A stretch of DNA of 5,942 nt from Nitrospirota bacterium. GTDB taxonomy: Bacteria > Nitrospirota > Thermodesulfovibrionia > Thermodesulfovibrionales > SM23-35. The DNA is taken from assembly GCA_016212245.1 (NCBI GenBank), contig JACRGU010000015.1, positions 1 to 5,942 on the forward strand, given 5' to 3'. Each line of letters opens with the position of its first letter. Within the stretch, counting starts at the first letter, position 1. Shown piece after piece: positions 1-5,712 of the stretch. The notes beneath the pieces were generated by a model. It did no database searches. It was given only the letters and a program-made list of their open reading frames with translations, and was not told where the DNA came from. Made by a program: the position numbers and the translations under genes.

Positions 1-18
1 GAAATAATGAAGATCTTT

Positions 19-55
19 AATTTTAAATCTTTCACTTTGAATCTTGAATTTTAAC
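19..55 (+). repeat. Possible inverted fragment of the AT-rich repeat at the gspM end
   Basis: The 13-mer AATTTTAAATCTT at 19-31 matches the reverse complement of part of copies A and B, so it lies in the opposite orientation. The flanking bases to about 55 are the same kind of AT-rich text (CTTTGAATCTTGAATTTT). They encode the last residues of GspM (VKIQDSK) and its stop. The match is short and low in complexity, so it may be coincidental. Confidence 0.45.
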
Positions 56-547
56 GAGTGAGAGGGTCATTGTGATATTCAGTAACTCCGGGTTCTCAAA
101 TGATGTCTTGATTGCTGCCTTTTTTATAGACAGAATCATAGGTGCATTTTCAATCTTATAAAAGATGTTTATCATCTCATTCATGTTTACCTTTTCTATC
201 TGAACCTCAGCCTCTTCCTCCAGGGCATCCTTTATCTCTCTCCTGCCAACAGGCTTCACAGATTTAATCTTATCTTTTAAGCCTGAAGTTGCAAAAACCT
301 CATCAACTGCCTGAACAATACCTCCTACCTTGGTAAGAGACCTTCTGTCTTTTAGAGAGTCCACCCTGTTTTTGAGCAACGCAAATTCCTCTTTAAGTAA
401 AGACATCTCTTTCTGTTGAACCCTTAAATTTGCGAGTTCAGTTTTTGCAGATGAAAGGGCATTAACCGATAAAATGCCGAGCACAATAAGCACCCCGATT
501 CCACCTATCAGCAGCAAATTTTTCATTTTGAATTTTTCATTTTGCAT
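32..547 (-). CDS. gspM: GspM, T2SS assembly platform protein (PilO-like)
   Basis: GspM is a bitopic inner-membrane protein that stabilises GspL. The 171-residue product has family size and layout. A short cytoplasmic N-terminus (MQNEKFKMKN) precedes one membrane helix near 10-30 (NLLLIGGIGVLIVLGILSVN). A charged coiled-coil stretch follows near 32-68 (for example MSLLKEEFALLKNRVDSLKD). The C-terminal domain is likely ferredoxin-like and contains EAEVQIEKVNMNEMINIFYK and NAPMILSIKKAAIKTS. The call rests on this layout and on position after gspL; sequence alone would also allow a PilO-like name. The start is ATG 547-545 with only a weak GAG-type site; ATG 526 is an alternative with none. Both termini lie in AT-rich repeat-like DNA: the first residues carry a 19-bp repeat shared with the gspH/gspI junction. 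A 79-base gap separates it from gspL, the only real gap in the operon. Confidence 0.85.
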   Translation of the reverse strand: MQNEKFKMKNLLLIGGIGVLIVLGILSVNALSSAKTELANLRVQQKEMSLLKEEFALLKNRVDSLKDRRSLTKVGGIVQAVDEVFATSGLKDKIKSVKPVGRREIKDALEEEAEVQIEKVNMNEMINIFYKIENAPMILSIKKAAIKTSFENPELLNITMTLSLVKIQDSK

Positions 548-550
548 TTT
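532..550 (-). repeat. AT-rich 19-bp repeat at the gspM start
   Basis: These 19 bases (plus strand ATTTTTCATTTTGCATTTT) are identical to 3662-3680. They include the gspM start codon and encode its first residues. The similar TTCATTTTGAATTTTT tract continues down to about 521, so the cytoplasmic N-terminus of GspM is almost all repeat-like. Confidence 0.8.
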
Positions 551-626
551 CTAAGCCACTCAATTCATAAATTTTCTCTAATACTATCTCCTGCCCTTCA
601 AACATGGTTTTTATGAATAATCAGGG

Positions 627-1706
627 CTAAGCCCTTTCCTCCTTTGCTGTAATAGTAAACACTGTCCGTCCCTGCGAAGAGGATTTTGTGTTAGAAATAT
701 TGACATCAGACAGGAACTCTGCGAGTCTGCCTTTTATCTGCTGGACATCACTTAGAGATGGAGCCTCACCTCTCAGTATAACCCGTTCTCTATCTATCGT
801 TATCTCAGTAAAAGCTATACCGGGTCTGCTGACACGAGAAAGGTCAAGCAAAAGCTGCAGTGGAGAGACACCTGTTAGAGACCCTTCATTAGCCTTCAAT
901 TCCTTGATATATGATTTGAGCTGATACAGTAAGGGTGCAGGACCATACACCCCTGTAGACCTTTCATGTGGAAACATACTTGAATATGTCTTCCTAATCT
1001 CCTCTCTAATATTAGATGACGCTCTCTTTATTGAAAAAATTCTTAAAGTCAGATCAGAGGCAAACACCAATATCAACAAAACAGCAAGTATTGCAGTCAA
1101 TCTGAGTAACTTCTTTATTTTTTCGGTATCTCTTTTGTAGGAAAATTCATCTCTCCTCAGGTTGATAATATGACCCCTTACCTCACTTATAGCTATATCT
1201 ATTCGTTTTTTACTATCCAGTTCTACTGGATTAAGAAGATGCTCTATATCGAAGTTATCGGCAAGGGGTTTAAGCTCTATAGATGTTATAACCTTTGGGT
1301 CTATATTGAATGCCTTGAACCTCTCGAGGATCTCACTGAGGATATTTTTCTCGATATATACAGCAAGGACCTTATATCTTCCATTAATATCCCCTAATGT
1401 AATATTATCAAAAACCACGCTATCAGAACCGTTCAGGATTAGATTATCAAGCTCAAATGGAAGGACCTCTCTTATCCTTCTTCTGTCAGAAAATGGAAGC
1501 TCAACAATCCTGAAATTTAGATAACTTAACGGCAAACTCAGATATGACTCCTCTATGCCTTCAGGCAAATCCTTTATATCAGGGGTGTACCCCCTGCTGA
1601 CTGGGAAGATAGTTGTAAGTTTCAATTCATAGTCGCCTGCCTTCTTTTCAAATATATAGAGAGAACTTTCTTCTCCTTTCATGTCAAAGAAAGCTATCTT
1701 CCCCAT
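627..1706 (-). CDS. gspL: GspL, T2SS assembly platform protein
   Basis: GspL is a bitopic inner-membrane protein whose cytoplasmic domain recruits GspE and whose periplasmic domain pairs with GspM. The N-terminal half (about 1-200) matches the actin-like/PilM-like cytoplasmic domain, including ESYLSLPLSYLNFRIVELPF and RRIREVLPFELDNLI (78-92), a characteristic GspL block. One membrane segment lies near 203-220 (RLTAILAVLLILVFASDL). Beyond it come YSSMFPHER, matching the conserved FP motif just outside the membrane, and a small C-terminal domain (about 280-357) likely to have the ferredoxin-like fold. At 359 residues it is slightly compact. I choose ATG 1706 because AAGGAG lies eight bases upstream; GTG 1709, overlapping the gspK stop, is the alternative and is five bases from the same site. 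Confidence 0.93.
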   Translation of the reverse strand: MGKIAFFDMKGEESSLYIFEKKAGDYELKLTTIFPVSRGYTPDIKDLPEGIEESYLSLPLSYLNFRIVELPFSDRRRIREVLPFELDNLILNGSDSVVFDNITLGDINGRYKVLAVYIEKNILSEILERFKAFNIDPKVITSIELKPLADNFDIEHLLNPVELDSKKRIDIAISEVRGHIINLRRDEFSYKRDTEKIKKLLRLTAILAVLLILVFASDLTLRIFSIKRASSNIREEIRKTYSSMFPHERSTGVYGPAPLLYQLKSYIKELKANEGSLTGVSPLQLLLDLSRVSRPGIAFTEITIDRERVILRGEAPSLSDVQQIKGRLAEFLSDVNISNTKSSSQGRTVFTITAKEERA

Positions 1707-1708
1707 CA

Positions 1709-2641
1709 CTATATCTCCTTCCAGTATTTAACGGTTGGAGTGCCACCTGATATTTCAAGGACGCTATCTACAATCCTCTTTACACCCTTGGTTGTTGCAG
1801 ACGATATAATACGAAAATATGTACCCTTAACAGTTATCCGTCCAATAAGGGATTGCCCTGTGGTCTCAAGACCAGCAACCTTTACAATCCTGCTTGTATC
1901 CTCAAAAGGTATAATATCTCTGTAACGAATTATCCCCTCTGCAAGCTCCTCTGTAATAGTATCAGAAAGACACATAAGAACAGGAATCGCTGCACTGTTA
2001 ATATTTATAAGTCCATTACCATACACGGTCAGATAGGGTGAGATCTTATCATAGGTAGACCTATCCACACCCTTTATTAAAAGCAGTTCGTCGAGGCTAT
2101 CAAGTGGTGCATTCTTGGCATTATTCTCCGAATCACTGAGGCGTGGTTCACTGTCTGGATCTATCCAGTCCGTAATCCTATCGGCAACCTCAGGATCCAC
2201 AGAAAAATATGACAGAAGCCTCTTAAAAGAATTAAACGCATTTTCATTTAATGTACCGTTAGGGTATACAATAGAATTGATATTGAATTTTGAATTCTCA
2301 TCCTCTATCCTTACATGAATTATTCCATCAGAATCTTCCTGCAGGGGCGTATGGCCATGTGTCACTACGACAGGCATCTCTATAACACCTGGGTATGTGT
2401 AAGGATACGAAGCCTTCATATCAGAGATAGTCTTGAGAGATACTTGAATTCCAGATCTTGCCAGCAGTGAAAGTCTTTGAGAACTCTGCCAGTTATAAAG
2501 TGCACCTGTACCTATATAAACACCATACGAAAACTCTACAATCATGGCAGTAATAATGACAAGCACCATAAGCACCAATACCAAGGCCATCCCCTTCTTG
2601 TTAGTGACCAGTGACCAGTGACCAGTGACCAGTTTAAACAA
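1709..2641 (-). CDS. gspK: GspK, pseudopilus tip subunit
   Basis: GspK is the large minor pseudopilin that caps the pseudopilus together with GspI and GspJ. I choose TTG 2641-2639: it follows the gspJ stop by one base and has GGAAGGA ending nine bases upstream. A TTG at 2680 is also in frame but has no visible ribosome-binding site. The resulting leader, MFKLVTGHWSLVTNKKG, is cut before MALVLVLMVLVIITAMIV. As usual for GspK, the Glu at mature position 5 is absent. Strong family blocks follow: IEDENSKFNINSI, DRITDWIDPDSEPRLSDSEN, NAPLDSLDELLLIKGV and YLTVYGNGLININSAA. The acidic WIDPDSEPR region is a plausible metal-binding loop by analogy. About 310 residues is normal. Most of the leader is encoded by a 7-bp tandem repeat. 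The stop TAG is two bases before the gspL ATG. Confidence 0.95.
   Translation of the reverse strand: MFKLVTGHWSLVTNKKGMALVLVLMVLVIITAMIVEFSYGVYIGTGALYNWQSSQRLSLLARSGIQVSLKTISDMKASYPYTYPGVIEMPVVVTHGHTPLQEDSDGIIHVRIEDENSKFNINSIVYPNGTLNENAFNSFKRLLSYFSVDPEVADRITDWIDPDSEPRLSDSENNAKNAPLDSLDELLLIKGVDRSTYDKISPYLTVYGNGLININSAAIPVLMCLSDTITEELAEGIIRYRDIIPFEDTSRIVKVAGLETTGQSLIGRITVKGTYFRIISSATTKGVKRIVDSVLEISGGTPTVKYWKEI
1715..1720 (-). promoter_or_regulatory. Ribosome-binding site of gspL
   Basis: AAGGAG on the coding strand lies eight bases before ATG 1706 and five before GTG 1709, within the end of gspK. Spacing and codon type favour ATG. Confidence 0.7.
2603..2633 (-). repeat. 7-bp tandem repeat in the gspK leader
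   Basis: The unit AGTGACC (plus strand) occurs four times in a row followed by AGT, 31 bases with no mismatch. On the coding strand it encodes LVTGHWSLVT within the predicted GspK leader, between the start codon and the KKG cleavage site. The unit is not a multiple of three, so gain or loss of one copy would shift the frame of gspK. Confidence 0.96.
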
Positions 2642-2642
2642 C

Positions 2643-3266
2643 TTATATTGTCCTTCCAATCTTTGGCCTGATAGTTTCAAATAATGAAATTGTCTTATTT
2701 TTTAGCCTTGTTGTTAAAGTAATCCTGACCTCTTGAGGAATACTATGGGTTATAGAAGTATCCCATGTTTTAACCCATTTATCATTATATTTAACCTCTA
2801 CCATAAAAGCCTCAACATCTTCTATTACCTCTACACTCTCAGCCCTGTTATCAGACATGTAGGCAGAATTTATTTCTTTAATGAGTACTAACTTTCCATC
2901 TTTTTCTTCAACAGAATAAGATATCATGGAAAGACCTGGTCTTAAAGACGAAAAGGTGGTAAAAACAAATCTTGATGTCTGCCTCCCATATATATCTCTG
3001 TCGTCAACCTTAAACCGGGAGTGAACAGAATCTACCTCTCTTCTCATAACATCAAGGGCTGCACGACATTCCTGAAGTTTCAATAATGACCTGTCAATCC
3101 CATCCAGTGCCTTATGCGAAAGAAAAAACGTGCTGTATAGTGTTGCAAGTATTACAGATAATATTGTAAATGCAAGCAATAACTCGATGAGGGTGAACCC
3201 GCCTGCCTGAGGCAGGCGGGAATTTAAAATTGAAAATTTAAGATTTAAAATTTTCGAATTTCTCAT
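2643..3266 (-). CDS. gspJ: GspJ, minor pseudopilin with repeat-derived leader
   Basis: GspJ is a tip pseudopilin and expected partner of GspI and GspK. From ATG 3266-3264 it has 207 residues. A 23-residue leader contains NSKILNLKFSILNSRL and PQAGG, cut before FTLIELLLAFTILSVILATL with Glu at mature position 5. Family features follow: LLKLQECRAALDVMRREVDS (mature helix), a Phe/Gly-containing beta domain, and VEVKYNDKWVKTW followed by IPQEVRITL, the W...P..V pattern common near the GspJ C-terminus. A TTG at 3272-3270 overlaps the gspI stop as TTGA and has GGAG 11 bases upstream, so it could be the true start and would add two residues. No start codon lies between the repeat and the cleavage site. 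The stop TAA is one base from the chosen gspK start. Confidence 0.93.
   Translation of the reverse strand: MRNSKILNLKFSILNSRLPQAGGFTLIELLLAFTILSVILATLYSTFFLSHKALDGIDRSLLKLQECRAALDVMRREVDSVHSRFKVDDRDIYGRQTSRFVFTTFSSLRPGLSMISYSVEEKDGKLVLIKEINSAYMSDNRAESVEVIEDVEAFMVEVKYNDKWVKTWDTSITHSIPQEVRITLTTRLKNKTISLFETIRPKIGRTI
2651..2657 (-). promoter_or_regulatory. Ribosome-binding site deciding the gspK start
   Basis: GGAAGGA on the coding strand lies nine bases before TTG 2641-2639, inside the last codons of gspJ. It favours this rare start codon over the upstream in-frame TTG codons at 2680 and 2659. Confidence 0.7.
3198..3252 (-). repeat. Hairpin plus AT-rich repeat, copy A (gspJ leader)
   Basis: A perfect 10-bp inverted repeat (arms CCCGCCTGCC 3198-3207 and GGCAGGCGGG 3211-3220, loop TGA) is joined to an AT-rich tract through 3252. 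Positions 3214-3252 are identical to 3603-3641. It lies wholly inside gspJ and is read in frame as ILNLKFSILNSRLPQAGG, ending just before the pseudopilin cleavage site. Confidence 0.93.
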
Positions 3267-3268
3267 TT

Positions 3269-3670
3269 TCAATATTGAATTAGCTCCGTAAGTTTAATCT
3301 CTTCTTTTCCTTTTCTAATGACAACTGATATTTCTGATATACCAGGATATACGGATTCTTTGACTGTGGTCTCATATTGGTAATCAGAATAAGGTTCAGA
3401 GAATTCTCCCTTCGAATCAACAGGCCTTTTATCCATCTCAGAAATTTTATCTCTTGCAAGTATAGATGCAACAGTAATAGTCTCGTGTCTTTCAGCAATA
3501 CCGAGATTATAATTCAATGTATATATGAGGGTAACAAGCAGACCCCCAGCAATACTGAGTGCAATCATAACCTCGAGGAGGGTAAAGCCACCCGCCTCCT
3601 TGAGGCGGGAATTTAAAATTGAAAATTTAAGATTTAAAATTCTGGAATTCCTTAATTTTGCATTTTTCAT
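3269..3670 (-). CDS. gspI: GspI, minor pseudopilin with repeat-derived leader
   Basis: GspI is a tip pseudopilin that in characterised systems forms a complex with GspJ and GspK. The mature protein begins FTLLEVMIALSIAGGLLVTL (residue 29 on, Glu at mature position 5). It continues with the family pattern VASILARDKISEM and a small beta domain with YQYETTV and ISVVIRKG; mature length is about 105, typical of GspI. The start is ATG 3670-3668, overlapping the gspH stop as ATGA. The leader is 28 residues, far longer than the usual 6-15, and contains NSRILNLKFSILNSRL followed by KEAGG. These bases are a repeat shared with gspJ, and the final part is a GC-rich hairpin ending at the cleavage glycines. 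No ATG, GTG or TTG lies in frame between the repeat and the cleavage site, so the repeat must be translated if the protein is made. Confidence 0.93.
   Translation of the reverse strand: MKNAKLRNSRILNLKFSILNSRLKEAGGFTLLEVMIALSIAGGLLVTLIYTLNYNLGIAERHETITVASILARDKISEMDKRPVDSKGEFSEPYSDYQYETTVKESVYPGISEISVVIRKGKEEIKLTELIQY
3591..3641 (-). repeat. Hairpin plus AT-rich repeat, copy B (gspI leader)
   Basis: This is the second copy of the same module. Its inverted repeat is shorter: 8-bp arms CCCGCCTC (3591-3598) and GAGGCGGG (3602-3609) with loop CTT. The AT-rich tract continues to 3641. The 39 bp at 3603-3641 match copy A exactly. It is translated in the same frame as copy A, giving ILNLKFSILNSRLKEA, and one further GGT-GGC pair leads to the cleavage site. 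Confidence 0.93.
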
Positions 3671-3680
3671 TTTGCATTTT
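3655..3680 (-). repeat. AT-rich repeat at the gspH/gspI junction
   Basis: The 12-mer ATTTTGCATTTT (plus strand) occurs at 3655-3666 and 3669-3680. The 19-mer 3662-3680 is identical to 532-550 at the start of gspM. Here it supplies the last residues and stop of gspH and the start codon plus MKNAK of gspI. It continues through about 13 bases into repeat copy B. Confidence 0.85.
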
Positions 3681-4131
3681 GGATTACTTTCGTCCTTCCA
3701 CTCATCGGATTAAGTGTAACCGTCATTTCCTTATCTTTATCCCCGAGGTGAATTCCGAGATTCTCCTGAATGCCGAGGGGACTAAAAGAGAGTATTACCT
3801 CACCCCTTGAGACACTTCCTGTTGAGGTTGTAAAGATATCTAAAAGACTATCGAACCTTTCTGACCTTTTACCATCAGGCCCTTCCCATAAGAAGGTATC
3901 ACTATCAAGGTTAATTTTAAGCATAAAGGTTTCTTTTCTGGAGATTGCGCTATCATTCAGATATCTCAATAAAGACGCAATCTTACCTGCCTCTGATTTA
4001 AGCCTTCCATCCCCAATTCCATAAAAAGATGGAAAGACCAGTCCCATAATAAGCGAAAGGATAAATATAACAACAATCAGCTCAAGGAGCGTAAAACCGC
4101 TATTGCATATCCCAGCTCTTGATGTCTGCAT
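3667..4131 (-). CDS. gspH: GspH, minor pseudopilin
   Basis: GspH is a low-abundance pseudopilin of the pseudopilus tip region. I choose ATG 4131-4129 because GGAGG lies five bases upstream. This gives a 12-residue leader, MQTSRAGICNSG, cut before FTLLELIVVIFILSLIMGLV with Glu at mature position 5. Longer frames from ATG 4158 or GTG 4164 have no comparable ribosome-binding site. The mature part is about 142 residues. It shows the GspH/FimT pattern of a long N-terminal helix (EAGKIASLLRYLNDSAISRK) followed by a beta-rich domain, including MLKINLDSDTFLWEGPDGK. It overlaps gspG by 32 bases and gspI by four (ATGA). The last residues, QNAK and the stop, are encoded by an AT-rich repeat shared with the start of gspM, so the C-terminus may have been reset by that repeat. 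Confidence 0.92.
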   Translation of the reverse strand: MQTSRAGICNSGFTLLELIVVIFILSLIMGLVFPSFYGIGDGRLKSEAGKIASLLRYLNDSAISRKETFMLKINLDSDTFLWEGPDGKRSERFDSLLDIFTTSTGSVSRGEVILSFSPLGIQENLGIHLGDKDKEMTVTLNPMSGRTKVIQNAK

Positions 4132-4534
4132 CCTTCCCTCCCCCGCCTTCCTTTCCATCAGCACCCAGACTCAGGATATCAAAATCCCCATAAAGGCCAG
4201 GAGCAACATAAATATACGGATTGCCCCACGGATCCAGAGGTATCTTCTTCTGTTCAAGATAGCCACCTTCTCTATAGTTGTTCGGGATTCTGCCGATGGT
4301 CGGTCTTTCAATGAGGGCAGCAAGCCCCTGCTGAGTGTCAGGATAGAAACCATTGTCCATCTTGAAAAGTTTTAGAGCCGTCTCGAAATTTCTTATCTGT
4401 ACCTTTGCCTCTGCAATGCGGGCATCGTCTGTCCTGCCTATAATCCTTGGGGCAACAATAGCAGCGAGGAGGCTTAGTATGAAAACTACAACTATTATTT
4501 CGATAAGTGTAAAGCCTTTCTCATATTTTCTCAT
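4100..4534 (-). CDS. gspG: GspG, major pseudopilin
   Basis: GspG is the main subunit of the periplasmic pseudopilus. The 144-residue precursor has a short class III leader, MRKYEKG, cut before FTLIEIIVVVFILSLLAAIV; mature position 5 is the conserved Glu. Family hallmarks follow: a helix with ALKLFKMDNGFYPDTQQGL (53-71), the ALIERP block, the KIPLDPWGNPYIY block (97-109), and the C-terminal SLGADGKEGGGGKDADIKSW loop (122-141), which in GspG binds calcium. Acidic residues D126, D135 and D137 are the likely ligands by analogy. A GAGG ribosome-binding site overlaps the end of gspF, five bases before the ATG. Codons for the glycine run near the C-terminus double as the ribosome-binding site of gspH. 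Its leader is short and ordinary, in contrast with gspI and gspJ. Confidence 0.98.
   Translation of the reverse strand: MRKYEKGFTLIEIIVVVFILSLLAAIVAPRIIGRTDDARIAEAKVQIRNFETALKLFKMDNGFYPDTQQGLAALIERPTIGRIPNNYREGGYLEQKKIPLDPWGNPYIYVAPGLYGDFDILSLGADGKEGGGGKDADIKSWDMQ
4136..4144 (-). promoter_or_regulatory. Ribosome-binding site of gspH inside gspG
   Basis: GGGGGAGGG on the coding strand contains GGAGG five bases before ATG 4131. The same bases encode the glycine run of the GspG C-terminal loop, so one sequence serves both genes. It decides the gspH start. Confidence 0.75.
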
Positions 4535-4536
4535 TT

Positions 4537-5712
4537 TTACCTCACCAGTTGGTTCAACTGAAACATCGGGAGCAGGACTGCGAGCACAATAAAGCCTACC
4601 ACAATACCCATTAATAAAATCATAGAAGGTTCGAGTAAGGAGAGGGCCCTCTGAACCTTTCTATGGAACTCTTCTTCGTAAGAGTCTGCTGCCTTATTTA
4701 AAACCTCTATCAAGGTTCCGCTCCGTTCTCCTGTAGAGATGAGCTGGAGCATGACAGGCGGGAGTCCCTCTAATGATGCAGAAAGTCTTCCTCCCTCAGC
4801 CACCTTTTCCCCTGCTGCTAAGACCTTGAGTTCAAGTGCCCTGTTGCCTGTAGATTTTGCTGAAAGTTCAAGGGCCTTAAGCATAGGCAGTCCACCTTCG
4901 AGAAGAAAACCCAGGTTCCGTGAAAATCTTGCAAGATATAAAGCCTGTAGAAGGCTACCTGGTAATTTCAGTATTATCTTATCAATTAACAGCCTGTGTT
5001 CTCTCATTAATCTTCTTATGCCAAAAACTCCTGAAACAACTGCTATTAAAAGTATCCACCAGTAATGGCGGAAAAGGTTGCTTATGTTTATAAGAACAAT
5101 TGTTATTAACGGTAGGGCACTTTTAGTATCTTCAAATATCTTTACTATCTTGGGTATTACAAAGGTAAAAAGAAACGACATTACAATAAACCCCACACAT
5201 ATCATAAACACAGGATATATCATGGATACCCTTATCTTCGCTCTGATGGCATTCTGTTTTTCAAGGAAGTCTGCAAGACTCACAAGGACTTTATCTAATG
5301 TCCCGCTATGTTCTCCAGCAGCCACCATATTTATATAGAATTCAGGGAAAATTTTTTTATGTTCTTTCAATGCACGAGAAAGACTTGTACCACCAGCAAC
5401 TCGTTCTCTTACACTAATAAGACACCTTTTCCATAACCCTCTGTTCTCTTCAGAAAGTGCCCTGAGTGTCTCCATCAGAGGTACCCCTGAGGAAAGAAGC
5501 AACGATAGCTGCCTTGTTATCGTAGGGAGAAGTACGCTATCAGGTTTGTGGAAAAAACCTGTTTTCCCCCTGCGAACATATTCCCCGACTTCTTTTGGGA
5601 AAAGACCGAGGTCCCTGACCTTTGAGACAGCATCATTCAGGCCATCAGCCTCAAGGGTGCCTGTCGCCTCACTGCCATCTGTACTGTAACCTCTATACGA
5701 AAAAATTGGCAT
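4537..5712 (-). CDS. gspF: GspF, type II secretion inner-membrane platform protein
   Basis: GspF is the polytopic inner-membrane core of the assembly platform; in the family it contacts the GspE ATPase and is thought to move pseudopilin subunits out of the membrane. The 391-residue protein has the normal full length. Two homologous T2SSF domains are visible. The first has RQLSLLLSSGVPLMETL (67-83) and AAGEHSGTLDKVL (131-143); the second has ARFSRNLGFLLEGGLPMLKA (261-280) and ISTGERSGTLIEVL (325-338). Hydrophobic segments lie near 163-187, 215-232 and 362-384, the last being the usual C-terminal helix ending in MFQLNQLVR. It starts at ATG 5712-5710 inside the end of gspE, with AAGGA only two bases upstream, so initiation is probably coupled to gspE. 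The stop lies two bases before gspG. Confidence 0.97.
   Translation of the reverse strand: MPIFSYRGYSTDGSEATGTLEADGLNDAVSKVRDLGLFPKEVGEYVRRGKTGFFHKPDSVLLPTITRQLSLLLSSGVPLMETLRALSEENRGLWKRCLISVRERVAGGTSLSRALKEHKKIFPEFYINMVAAGEHSGTLDKVLVSLADFLEKQNAIRAKIRVSMIYPVFMICVGFIVMSFLFTFVIPKIVKIFEDTKSALPLITIVLINISNLFRHYWWILLIAVVSGVFGIRRLMREHRLLIDKIILKLPGSLLQALYLARFSRNLGFLLEGGLPMLKALELSAKSTGNRALELKVLAAGEKVAEGGRLSASLEGLPPVMLQLISTGERSGTLIEVLNKAADSYEEEFHRKVQRALSLLEPSMILLMGIVVGFIVLAVLLPMFQLNQLVR

Noticed and set aside
537..605. 22-residue frame between gspL and gspM as a small gene
   Set aside because: No ribosome-binding site, no recognisable motif, and the frame ends in the repeat; kept only as a remark.
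2603..2633. Tandem repeat as a CRISPR array or replication iteron
   Set aside because: Units are 7 bp with no spacers, the tract is only 31 bases, and it lies inside a coding region.
2642..2680. Longer gspK from TTG 2680
   Set aside because: It would give a 30-residue leader with no ribosome-binding site, whereas TTG 2641 has GGAAGGA at good spacing right after the gspJ stop.
3198..3220. GC-rich hairpins at 3198-3220 and 3591-3609 as intrinsic terminators
   Set aside because: No T-run follows the stem on either strand in the way a terminator needs, and both lie inside open coding frames with downstream operon genes.
688..5338. Plus-strand open frames of 60-108 residues
   Set aside because: All lie opposite well-supported T2SS genes, show no family features, and look like antisense shadows.
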